A stretch of 64,000 bases of DNA from Bin125 sp026705025 (lineage in GTDB: Bacteria > Chloroflexota > Dehalococcoidia > Bin125), in contig JAPPBN010000045.1 of NCBI GenBank assembly GCA_026705025.1, forward strand, positions 227,600-291,599, read 5' to 3'. The translations under genes and the position numbers were made by a program. The notes under the pieces are model-generated. The model searched no databases. It was not told the origin of the DNA and saw nothing but the letters and a program-made list of their open reading frames with translations. Positions 8,236 through 17,953 of this stretch are shown here, in pieces; the first letter of the stretch is position 1, and every line of letters begins with the position of its first letter.

Positions 8236-8847
8236 ATGCACATCCCGCCCAGACGCCGCCGCCGCGCCCTCCGCATCCACCACCTCATCCAGCGAGGACT
8301 CTCCCAACAACAGGTTGCCGAAAAGCTCGAAATCTCCAGAGCCACCGTCCGCGCCGACCTCCAACTGATCGAGACCCACTGGAGCCGCATCGCCGCCCCG
8401 GCCGCCGACGACCTCCTGCTCCAGTCGCTCCAGCTGCTCCGCATCCGCCTCTCCCGCGCGATCAAACGCGACCCCGTCGCCCGCAACGCCAACCGCCTCA
8501 CGCCGGTCGAACACCTACACGCCCATAACGCCCAGGAGACCCAGCTCAACGGCCTCGCCCGCGAGATCCGCCGCACCGTCCGCCAGGTCCAGCTCCGGGC
8601 CGAACAACGACCCGACCAACCGGATCTGTTCGACGAACAGCCGCAAGAATCATCGGAAACCATGACCAAATTGACCAAAATTGCACCCCCCAATTCCACG
8701 ATCTCCAGTCCACAGCAGGAGATCGTCCCCGATCAGGCCCCGGAAGAAAAAATTCCCGCAGAATCCATCCGTCCCCCGGTCAAACTCCCCCGTCCAACCC
8801 GCAACGGCGCCAAACCCAACCCAATCCAGGCGCCGGCCGCCGGCTAA
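8236..8847 (+). CDS. Hypothetical protein with N-terminal helix-turn-helix
   Basis: Not recognised as a known gene. The 203-residue product begins with an Arg-rich tract (residues 6-13), followed by a clear helix-turn-helix (IQRGLSQQQVAEKLEISRATVRADLQLIE, about 18-46) of the kind found in small terminase subunits and Homeodomain-like regulators. A Leu/Arg-rich helical segment follows (60-115). The last 80 residues are Pro/Gln-rich and probably disordered. AAAGGG at 8223-8228 is a good ribosome binding site seven bases from the ATG. It stands alone between two palindromic repeats. DNA binding is inferred from the HTH only. Confidence 0.7.
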   Translation: MHIPPRRRRRALRIHHLIQRGLSQQQVAEKLEISRATVRADLQLIETHWSRIAAPAADDLLLQSLQLLRIRLSRAIKRDPVARNANRLTPVEHLHAHNAQETQLNGLAREIRRTVRQVQLRAEQRPDQPDLFDEQPQESSETMTKLTKIAPPNSTISSPQQEIVPDQAPEEKIPAESIRPPVKLPRPTRNGAKPNPIQAPAAG

Positions 8848-8879
8848 CGCAAGCTCCGTCCCTGCTCCCTTCTGATCCC

Positions 8880-8910
8880 CTCTCCCCGAGGGAGAGGGTT
8901 AGGGTGAGGG
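8880..8910 (+). repeat. Palindromic intergenic repeat, family A copy 3
   Basis: CTCTCCC-CGA-GGGAGAG stem followed by GGTTAGGGTGAGGG. The preceding TCTGATCCCC matches the sequence in front of copy 1. It sits next to a family B element (8925). Confidence 0.8.
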
Positions 8911-8924
8911 CCTTCCCTTCCGAT

Positions 8925-8973
8925 GCCCCGCACTTGCCTGCCCCTGGCTTGAACAGGGGATGCGGGGCCCAGA
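8925..8973 (+). repeat. Palindromic intergenic repeat, family B copy 2
   Basis: Nested stems: outer GCCCCGCA (8925-8932) pairs with TGCGGGGC (8961-8968), and inner CCCCTG (8941-8946) pairs with CAGGGG (8954-8959) around a GCTTGAA loop. The tail GGGGCCCAGA matches copy 1 at 5584. Confidence 0.65.
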
Positions 8974-9147
8974 CCGCGATCTTCATACGCAGAACCCGCG
9001 TATGCCTCTGTCTGACCGCCATCAAGATCTCGTCTCCCCGCCGAGCGCCCCGCCTCAACGGAACCGGAGCCGCCCCCCCAGCCCGTAACCTTCCCCGCAC
9101 GTAAACTCGCACCTAGCCTGACTACAACCGATGAGACAGGAGACCCC

Positions 9148-10137
9148 GTGAGTTTTCGAGCGTTTGTGGTCGACAAGGATGATGACGATTTCTCGGCGTC
9201 AGTCCAGACGCTGGACGATTCGTCGCTGCCTGAAGGTGATGTCACAGTCGCCGTCGAATGGTCCGATCTCAACTACAAGGACGGCCTCGCCTGCACGCCA
9301 AACGGCCGCGTCGTCTTCAAGTACCCGATGACGATCGGCATCGATTTCGCCGGGACCGTCCTGGATTCGTCCGATGCTCGATACTCGGCGGGCGACTCGG
9401 TCGTGGCGACCGGCTACGACCTCGGCACGGCGCACCCCGGCGGCTACGCCGAGCGCGTGAGGGTCCCCGCCGACTGGCTGGCGCCGTTGCCCCAGGGCAT
9501 GACCTCGGAAGAGGCAATGGTCCTGGGAACCGCCGGAATCACCGCCGCCATGTCGGTCGATGTCATCGAGAAAGGCGGCGTCGGTCCCGACGCCGGGCCC
9601 GTCATCGTCAGCGGCGCAACCGGAGGCGTCGGCTCGACTGCCGTCGCGATGCTCGCGGCGCGCGGCTACGAAGTCCACGCCAGCACCGGCAAGTCGTCGG
9701 AGCATGATTTCCTGCGAGCCCTCGGCGCAACCGAAATCCTCGATCGCGAAGAACTGGCGGCGGAATCACGGCGACCAATCGAGCGAGAGCGCTGGGCCGC
9801 CGCCGTCGACCCCGTCGGCGGCTCGACAACGGCGTCGATCCTCAGGCAGACCAAGTACGGCGGCGTCGTCGCCCTGTCGGGATTGACCGGAGGCGTCGGT
9901 GTCGAGACCAACGTGATGCCCTTCATCCTGCGCGGCATCTCGCTGGTCGGCATCGAATCCGTCTTCTGGCCCAGCGATGACCGCCCCCGCCTCTGGTCGC
10001 GAATGGCTCAGGACTTCAGCGGCGGTAACCTCCTCGATCTGGTCGAAGCTCGGATCGGCCTGGAGGACGTACCCGAAGCAGCCTCAAAGATCCTCGCCGG
10101 AGGCGTCCGCGGCCGCATCCTCGTGCAGCCCCACTAG
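9148..10137 (+). CDS. MDR-family quinone/acrylyl-CoA reductase (AcuI/YhdH-like)
   Basis: Zinc-free medium-chain dehydrogenase that reduces an activated double bond with NADPH; AcuI acts on acrylyl-CoA in DMSP and 3-hydroxypropionate metabolism. Evidence in the 329 residues: the YhdH/AcuI-type N-terminus SDLNYKDGLACT, PMTIGIDFAGTV, the nucleotide-binding GATGGVGSTAVAML and the C-terminal GGVRGRILVQ. Length and order fit the AcuI/YhdH subfamily. The start is GTG with AGGAG a few bases upstream (GACAGGAGACCCC). The exact substrate cannot be decided from sequence, so no gene symbol is given. Confidence 0.85.
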   Translation: MSFRAFVVDKDDDDFSASVQTLDDSSLPEGDVTVAVEWSDLNYKDGLACTPNGRVVFKYPMTIGIDFAGTVLDSSDARYSAGDSVVATGYDLGTAHPGGYAERVRVPADWLAPLPQGMTSEEAMVLGTAGITAAMSVDVIEKGGVGPDAGPVIVSGATGGVGSTAVAMLAARGYEVHASTGKSSEHDFLRALGATEILDREELAAESRRPIERERWAAAVDPVGGSTTASILRQTKYGGVVALSGLTGGVGVETNVMPFILRGISLVGIESVFWPSDDRPRLWSRMAQDFSGGNLLDLVEARIGLEDVPEAASKILAGGVRGRILVQPH

Positions 10138-10140
10138 TAC

Positions 10141-10195
10141 CCTCTCCACCTGGGAGAGGGTTAGAGCTTGTCCCCGCGAAGGCGGGGAGTGAGGG
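10141..10195 (+). repeat. Family A palindrome interrupted by a second palindrome
   Basis: The left part (10141-10164) is the family A stem CCTCTCCACCTGGGAGAGG plus GTTAG, and the right end (10189-10195) is its GTGAGGG tail. Between them lies AGCTTG followed by the different palindrome TCCCCGCGAAGGCGGGGA (10171-10188). In the intact copies GTTAG is followed directly by GGTGAGGG, so this looks like an insertion of one small element into another. Confidence 0.65.
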
Positions 10196-10240
10196 CCGCC
10201 TTCCCGCAGGCCCCGCCAGGATTGAACAGGAGTTTGTGAA

Positions 10241-11161
10241 GTGCAAATCGGAATCTTCATTGGTGGCGCCGGTCCGGCGCCCAGCGTGCAGAGCATCGTC
10301 GAGCAGGCCCAGCGCGCGGAAGCAGCCGGCTTCTCGACCTTCGGCATGGCCAACATCTTCTCGCACGACGCCATGGGCGCGCTGACGCTCGCCGGAGCGC
10401 AAACCGAGCGGATCGAGCTGATGACCGCCGTCGTGCCGACCTACCCCCGGCACCCGCACGCGATGGCCCAGCAGGCCCTGACCGTCCAGGCGGCCGCCGG
10501 CGGCAAGCGCTTCGTGATGGGCATCGGCCTCTCGCACAAGATCGTCATCGAGAACATGTTCGGCTACTCCTTCGACCGCCCCGCGTGGCACATGAAGGAG
10601 TACCTCGACGTGCTGCTCCCGTTGCTCAATGGTGACCCGGTCCAGACCGACGGCGAACACTACCGAGGCCAGGTCAGCCTCGAGATCCCCGACGCCGAGA
10701 AGCCCGTCTCCTGCATGCTCGCCGCGATGGGTCCTGCGATGCTCCGCCTGGCCGGCGCGCGCACCGACGGCACCATCCTCTGGATGACCGCCGCCAACGT
10801 GGTCGAGTCGTACATCGCGCCCACGATGAACGCCGCCGCCGACGAAGCCGGACGCCCGCATCCACGCATCGTGGTCGGCCTGCCGGTCATGCTCAGTTCC
10901 AACGTCGACGCCGCACGAGCAACAGCAGCCGAACAGTTCGCCAACTACGAGCGCCTGCCCTCCTACCGCTCAATGTTGGACAAGCAAGGCGCGGCCCACC
11001 CCGAGGACGTGGCAATCCTCGGCACTGAAGAGCAGATCGAGACGCAGCTGCGTCAACTCAAGGACGCCGGCACGACCGACTTCGTCGGCGTCGTCTTCGG
11101 CACTGACGAAGAACGCTCGCGAACGGAAGAGTTCCTGGCCTCGCTGGCGCCGACGCTCTAG
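10241..11161 (+). CDS. LLM-class F420-dependent oxidoreductase
   Basis: Bacterial-luciferase-like TIM-barrel oxidoreductase of the F420-using subgroup; the substrate is unknown. The 306-residue protein begins MQIGIFIGG, shows AEAAGFSTFGMANI and the sheet-helix pattern of the family (ELMTAVVPTYPRHPHAMAQQALTVQAAAGGKRFVMGIGLSH), and ends with LKDAGTTDFVGVVFG. The start is GTG with CAGGAG eight bases upstream. Its stop codon abuts the stop of the convergent Ddn-type gene, another deazaflavin-family enzyme. F420 use is inferred from family and neighbour; FMN cannot be excluded. Confidence 0.85.
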   Translation: MQIGIFIGGAGPAPSVQSIVEQAQRAEAAGFSTFGMANIFSHDAMGALTLAGAQTERIELMTAVVPTYPRHPHAMAQQALTVQAAAGGKRFVMGIGLSHKIVIENMFGYSFDRPAWHMKEYLDVLLPLLNGDPVQTDGEHYRGQVSLEIPDAEKPVSCMLAAMGPAMLRLAGARTDGTILWMTAANVVESYIAPTMNAAADEAGRPHPRIVVGLPVMLSSNVDAARATAAEQFANYERLPSYRSMLDKQGAAHPEDVAILGTEEQIETQLRQLKDAGTTDFVGVVFGTDEERSRTEEFLASLAPTL

Positions 11162-11626
11162 TCAAGAGCTGCGAGTCAGCCGGATCACCTCGATCCGGCG
11201 AGGGCGAGCATTCTCTTCGTACTGGTGAAATGGAGGCCAGACTTCGGCGGCTGCGGACCACTGATTGTCGCGCTCGTCTCCATCGAGGAACTCTGCCTCA
11301 ACCGGGTGCCGCTTGCGATCGACGAACACCCAGGCGTGGGGATTGGCGCGAAGATTGTGCACCCAACCCGGATGCTTGGGACCGCCGCCGACCGAGCCGA
11401 TGATGACCCAGCTGTCGCCGTCCGCGAAGTAGAAGAGCACCGCGTCTCGAAGATCGCCCGACTTAACTCCGACCGTACGCAGCATCAGGGAGTTGATGTA
11501 CGGTACGCCTTCGTTCCAGGTGATCATGCGAGCAGCGATCGAATAGCCCGTCAATCGGACCGACAGTTCCTCCATCGGCTTCATGAGGCCGAGGCGGTTG
11601 AGAAGGTTAACGATGTCTTGCCACAT
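11162..11626 (-). CDS. Ddn-type nitroreductase / F420H2-dependent reductase
   Basis: Small split-beta-barrel protein of the deazaflavin-dependent nitroreductase family (Ddn, F420H2-dependent quinone reductases). The family pattern is clear in the 154 residues: LRTVGVKSGDLRDAVLFYFADGDSWVIIGSVGGGPKHPGWVHNLRANPHAWVFV. Ddn enzymes reduce menaquinone or act on other acceptors with F420H2 and are peripheral membrane proteins. It ends exactly where the convergent LLM gene ends and begins 18 bases downstream of rpoD on the same strand, so it may be read through from the dnaG-rpoD operon. Confidence 0.88.
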   Translation of the reverse strand: MWQDIVNLLNRLGLMKPMEELSVRLTGYSIAARMITWNEGVPYINSLMLRTVGVKSGDLRDAVLFYFADGDSWVIIGSVGGGPKHPGWVHNLRANPHAWVFVDRKRHPVEAEFLDGDERDNQWSAAAEVWPPFHQYEENARPRRIEVIRLTRSS

Positions 11627-11644
11627 GGTCGAAGTTCGCAGCGA

Positions 11645-13780
<2,136 letters not shown>

Positions 13781-13840
13781 GGTCGTGGTCCCTTCTCTCA
13801 GCGTGGTCCCCCAGCGTGGTTCAGATCCAAATGCAGGCGC

Positions 13841-15709
13841 TCAGGCCGTGCTTGTCGATGACACTTGATGGAGGCGTCGCGCCTCATCCCGTGCCTGGAC
13901 GACGGATGCGGCGGCCTCGACCAGGTCGGGGTCGCATGCATCAGCGTGTTCGAGTTGGGCGGCGGCACGGGCGAGCTCGTCAACACCGAGTTCGCGCTCC
14001 TGCTCGCCGATTTCCAGGTTCTTCAGGCGGAGGCCTTCTTTGCTGCGCTTGCGTTGAATCCGGGCGAGCGCATCGAGCGTCGCCTCGGCGGCTTCCGCGT
14101 CACTGTAGGGCGGAAGTCGCTTCGCGTCACGTAGTTGCTGAGCAATCCGCTCCTGTGAATCGGTCAAGTCGTCCGCCCAGGAGTCGTCGCCGGCGCTGAG
14201 ACGGGCGGTCAGGATGGCCCGGTCTTCGCTGTCTTCAATCAGCTCAACGTGTCCCAACTCAAGCGCATGCCTGGCTGATTCGTAGCCGAGCGCCAGTTGC
14301 ACAATGAACGACTGCTGACGGTCCACATGTCGGCGCAGCGAAGCAGGTACGACCGTCCCAGCACCGCGAGAGCGTGAACTCGGAGGCGCGTATTGACTGA
14401 GCAGTGAATCGGGATCGACGCGAGCCCAGGCAGCGACCCGCCTGAGATATTCCTCTCGTACCACCGCGTGTCCGATTGTGCGGACCGTCGGCATCAGATC
14501 GTCCAGGAAATCGGCCCGGCCTCGCGGCGTGTCGAGGTCATGTTGCCCGCGAGCGTGATCGACCAGCCAGTCGAGGAAGGTGGGCGCTGTCTCGACCAGG
14601 GTGCGCCAGAGCTCAGGTTCGGAGCGAATCAGATCATCGGGATCGCGGCCTTCGGGCAGGGGAATGATACGAATGTCGTTGGTGAGCTGATTTTGCAGGG
14701 CGCCCACCTTGAGGAAATCGGTGGCCACCTGTTGCTCGGCGCCGATCGCCTCGCGAGCGGTGTCGATCCCGCGACGGGCCGCGGCCTGGCCAGCGGCGTC
14801 AGGATCGAGCGCCAGGCGGACATCGGTGGCCAACGGCTTGATTAGGCCAATCTGCGTCTCGGTCAGCGCCGTGCCCATTGAGGCGACGGTGTTGGGGCTT
14901 CCAAACTCATGAGCGCTGATCACGTCGGTGTAACCCTCGACGATGATCACGGATCCGGCATCTCGGATCGCGCTGCGAGCGAGGTCGAAGCCGTAGAGGA
15001 GATCGCGCTTGCGGAACAGGTCGGACTCTGGAGTGTTGACGTACTTGGCCGGTTCGCCGATCAGCGTCCGGCCACCAAAGCCGACCGTCTCGCCGCGGGC
15101 GTTGCGGATTGGGAACATGAGCCGATCGCGGAACCGGTCGCGAGGCCCGCTGTCCGTCTTCAAGACCAGGCCAGCCGCGACGGCGTCATCGAGATGCACG
15201 CCGCGGGCCGAGAGATGATGAACCAGTGCGTCCGGCTCCGACCCTGACAGGCCGAGATTGAACTTCTGCGCGGACTCTGCTGAGATTCCGCGCTCTCGCA
15301 GGTAGTCCTGCGCGTCTCGTCCCGTCGATGCGTCCTGCAGCTGGTTTCGCCAGTAGTGAAGCGCGGCGTCGTTGGCGCGGAGCAGACGCTGGCGCTGCTC
15401 GTCTCGGCGAACCTGTTCGTCGGTGCGCGGCCTGAGCTGGACGCCGGCGCGTTGGGCCAGGCGTTGCAGCGCTTCACGGAAGTCGATGTTGTTGCGCTTC
15501 ATTTCCCAGCTGAACACGTCACCGCCTTCCGAGCAGGCGCCGAAGCAGTGCCAGGTTTGACGGTCCGGATTGACAATGAACGAGGGGGTCTTCTCGGCGT
15601 GGAACGGACAGGGAGCCTTGTACGTTGAGCCGCTCCGCTTGAGCGGGACCTCGGCGGCGATCAGATCGACGATGTCGATCTTCGCCTTGACCTCTTCCGC
15701 TACCGACAT
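13841..15709 (-). CDS. dnaG: DNA primase
   Basis: Synthesises RNA primers at the replication fork. The 622-residue protein has the N-terminal zinc-binding domain (Cys34, His37, Cys55, Cys59, with the unusual C-x3-C spacing CFGAC), the catalytic core, and a Toprim domain (VIIVEGYTDVI and ALDPDAAGQAA). A variable helical C-terminal region follows, where DnaB would bind. I start it at the ATG at 15707-15709 (MSVAEEVKAKIDIVDLI). The longer reading from a TTG at 15760 would begin inside a well-formed -10 box, and the shorter N-terminus fits the family. It is followed by rpoD. Confidence 0.94.
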   Translation of the reverse strand: MSVAEEVKAKIDIVDLIAAEVPLKRSGSTYKAPCPFHAEKTPSFIVNPDRQTWHCFGACSEGGDVFSWEMKRNNIDFREALQRLAQRAGVQLRPRTDEQVRRDEQRQRLLRANDAALHYWRNQLQDASTGRDAQDYLRERGISAESAQKFNLGLSGSEPDALVHHLSARGVHLDDAVAAGLVLKTDSGPRDRFRDRLMFPIRNARGETVGFGGRTLIGEPAKYVNTPESDLFRKRDLLYGFDLARSAIRDAGSVIIVEGYTDVISAHEFGSPNTVASMGTALTETQIGLIKPLATDVRLALDPDAAGQAAARRGIDTAREAIGAEQQVATDFLKVGALQNQLTNDIRIIPLPEGRDPDDLIRSEPELWRTLVETAPTFLDWLVDHARGQHDLDTPRGRADFLDDLMPTVRTIGHAVVREEYLRRVAAWARVDPDSLLSQYAPPSSRSRGAGTVVPASLRRHVDRQQSFIVQLALGYESARHALELGHVELIEDSEDRAILTARLSAGDDSWADDLTDSQERIAQQLRDAKRLPPYSDAEAAEATLDALARIQRKRSKEGLRLKNLEIGEQERELGVDELARAAAQLEHADACDPDLVEAAASVVQARDEARRLHQVSSTSTA

Positions 15710-15759
15710 GCGCAGAAGCCAGGCTGGATCTTCAGATGAGCGGGCGCGGGCATACGGCA

Positions 15760-15788
15760 AATTTACGTTGAAGCTGAATATTTCTCAA
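15760..15788 (-). promoter_or_regulatory. Sigma-70 promoter of dnaG-rpoD
   Basis: On the minus strand TTGAGA (15783-15788) and TAAATT (15760-15765) are separated by exactly 17 bases, in an A+T-rich pocket unlike its surroundings. The predicted start at about 15753 gives a leader of roughly 45 bases to the dnaG ATG at 15709. It is the best-formed promoter in the window. Confidence 0.7.
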
Positions 15789-15821
15789 TGTCCAAACAAA
15801 GGAAAATGGAGAATCGTTCGT

Positions 15822-17870
15822 TCAGCCTCCAATATCAAGCGTCAGACGGTTGTCATCGAGGTTGGTTTCCGGGACGTCTCCTCCAGCGACAATCGTGATC
15901 GCAATGGTTCCCGTGTGTGGTTGCAGGCTCGTCAGAATCTCAGTCTGGCCAGGGCCGAGCGGTCGTGAATCGGCGGAACGGCGAGTGATCAGTTCGATCT
16001 GGTCCCCCGCCTCATCCGCGACCACGATGAAGAATGTCTCCGCTGGACCATCTCCGTTGTTGATCACAGTCAACAGGACGTAGCCGTCGTTGGTGTGTTG
16101 TACATCGAGGAAGGTCAGATCCGGTCCAGGGGTATCAGGGTCCGGCTCGGAAGATTGCGCCTGCTGCTCTTGCTGCTGACTGTCCTGAGTAGCCTGCTCA
16201 GCATCCTCCTGCTCCGCAGCCTGCTCCTGTTGTTGTTCGTCGAGTTCCGGCGCAGTGAGTGAGACGCGGAAGGTGTTGTTGGCGGTGTTTGTGTCGATTC
16301 CCGCCTCGAGCACGACCAGCGCTTCCAGGCGCTCTCCGGGATCCAGGTCGAGATCGAGCGGGATGGTACGCAGATCTCCTGATTCCATGCCCAGGGTGAC
16401 AGCGGCCGAGGCCAGCTCGGCGGCTGTGGCGGCGTCGACGACCGTGATGATCACATCGGTGCGTTCGATGTCGACACTGCTGTCGTTGGTGATCGTGACA
16501 TTGAGACGGGCGCGGTCGTCATCGGGCTGTCGCGCCGTGACGATGGCCAGGTCGACGTCGTCACCGGTCGCCGACTGCTGATCCGGTTGGTCGTCCTGCG
16601 ACTCATCACCGTCCTGTTCGGCCACGGCGACGAGGTGAATCACGATCCGATGGTCATATCGTTCGTCCTCGGGGGTAAAGACGACGAGCTGTAGCTCGTA
16701 CGAACCTGAACTGGTGATGAAGCGCTCGACGTCGACGACCAGCTCGCGGTAATCGCCGGGTGGATGATCTTCCGACGAATGCAGCAGGATCGAGTTGCCG
16801 AGCGTGTTGTCCGGTGCGATTGGGGTGAGATAGAGCAAGGCGCTGGCCACGGCGCCAACGTTGCGCGCGACAAGCACGATGTCGAGTTCGAAGTCGGAGT
16901 CGAATGTGAACCGTTCACCGTCGGACGGTGATTCGATGCGCGCCGCACGTGCACCGTCGCCTTCCGCGTCGGCATTCGGCCTGCCTTCTTCAGCGGGGGA
17001 TTCTTGCTGCTGCTGGTTCGATTCGCGGGTGGGGGAGCTGGCTCCCTGGAGAACGAGTACGACCGGGACGGTTTGTGATTCGGAGCGACCGGCGGCGTCA
17101 ACAGCGGTGATTGTGACCTCGACCTCACCGGTTTCTCCGGGCGTCCAGTCGATTCTGGCGAGATAGCGCGGTTGCACAATGGCGCATTCGCATCGCTCGT
17201 CGACCGCTCCACCCAGGGCGTCGCATTGCTCCTTTGCTTCATTGTCCTGACAGGCTTCGTCATGTTCAGGGACCGGCTCGAGGACCGGGATCACGGAGGC
17301 CACACGGCGGCCGTTTACCAACATGTCGAATCTCTCGATCGGCTGGCTTCCGCTGGCGGAGATAGCCAGCCGGATGGTGCTGCCCGCGGCAAACTGCTGG
17401 AAGGGAGATATTCCGAGTACTTCGACACGAATTGCCGCCGCCACTCGCGCCTGGTCATTCGTAACTTCGACTCTGATGTCCCTGGCGAACTCGATCCCGT
17501 CGGCGTCGAGGGCGATGATCCGGACATTGGCAAAACCCAGTCGCTCGGGCGTCCAGATGAAGGAGCCGATCCAGGCGCCCCGATCCTCGGAGTATGGCGG
17601 GACCACATCGGCGACTTTGGCATCGTCAACGAGTAGCTCAAGCGTCGCGATTGGACTTCCGGAGGAGATTGTGACGGTGATGCTCTGGGGCTCGCCGAGC
17701 AGGACCAGTTCGCCTTCGTCGAGCGAGACAACCATGACCGGCGCGTCTGGCTGGCCGGTGTCGAGCAGGTCGAGTCGATTGATGACGACCACAACCGCGG
17801 CGACAATCCCGCCGATGACCAGGAGAATGGCGATTGAGCCGATTCGGCTGCCCATGCGACTCCTGCGCAT
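15822..17870 (-). CDS. Membrane-anchored extracytoplasmic protein with Ig-like/CARDB-like domains
   Basis: Not recognised as a named gene. The 682-residue product has one N-terminal membrane helix (about 12-32) and then a large outer part built of beta domains. Two Ig-like domains (about 45-140 and 145-280) come first, then a beta-rich segment (310-420) and two CARDB-like domains (430-545 and 585-682, with VTITNDSSVDIERTDVIITV and VINNGDGPAETFFIVVAD). Gln/Glu-rich linkers separate them. Four cysteines fall within about 25 residues (ACQ...QCD...RCEC) in the second domain. The likely role is binding or spacing at the cell surface; no enzyme motif was seen. It lies between ppsA and dnaG, same strand. 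Confidence 0.75.
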   Translation of the reverse strand: MRRSRMGSRIGSIAILLVIGGIVAAVVVVINRLDLLDTGQPDAPVMVVSLDEGELVLLGEPQSITVTISSGSPIATLELLVDDAKVADVVPPYSEDRGAWIGSFIWTPERLGFANVRIIALDADGIEFARDIRVEVTNDQARVAAAIRVEVLGISPFQQFAAGSTIRLAISASGSQPIERFDMLVNGRRVASVIPVLEPVPEHDEACQDNEAKEQCDALGGAVDERCECAIVQPRYLARIDWTPGETGEVEVTITAVDAAGRSESQTVPVVLVLQGASSPTRESNQQQQESPAEEGRPNADAEGDGARAARIESPSDGERFTFDSDFELDIVLVARNVGAVASALLYLTPIAPDNTLGNSILLHSSEDHPPGDYRELVVDVERFITSSGSYELQLVVFTPEDERYDHRIVIHLVAVAEQDGDESQDDQPDQQSATGDDVDLAIVTARQPDDDRARLNVTITNDSSVDIERTDVIITVVDAATAAELASAAVTLGMESGDLRTIPLDLDLDPGERLEALVVLEAGIDTNTANNTFRVSLTAPELDEQQQEQAAEQEDAEQATQDSQQQEQQAQSSEPDPDTPGPDLTFLDVQHTNDGYVLLTVINNGDGPAETFFIVVADEAGDQIELITRRSADSRPLGPGQTEILTSLQPHTGTIAITIVAGGDVPETNLDDNRLTLDIGG

Positions 17871-17902
17871 TGCTTGATCAATGGCCGATCATGGCCATCG
17901 TC

Positions 17903-17931
17903 GTGACGGACCGATTCGCCGTCACTCTATA
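17903..17931 (-). promoter_or_regulatory. Inverted repeat with adjacent -10-like box upstream of the surface protein gene
   Basis: Perfect arms GTGACGG (17903-17909) and CCGTCAC (17919-17925) flank nine bases. On the minus strand a TATAGA hexamer (17926-17931) directly precedes the repeat. This would suit an operator overlapping the start of transcription of the 682-residue gene. It could instead be a weak hairpin ending the ppsA transcript; no T-run follows and no -35 box is evident. Confidence 0.4.
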
Positions 17932-17953
17932 GCGCGCTCTGGGGCCGGACGGA

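Larger units (their letters stand above)
8848..9147. other. Non-coding gap with two palindromic repeats
   Basis: The 300-base stretch between the HTH gene and the MDR dehydrogenase has no supported gene. Its left half is filled by one family A and one family B palindrome. The right half is C-rich without recognisable structure apart from a possible ribosome binding site (AGGAG) just before 9148. Confidence 0.7.

Noticed and set aside
16140..16240. CTG/CTC-rich repetitive stretch
   Set aside because: It encodes the Gln/Glu-rich linker of the surface protein in frame; no separate element is needed.
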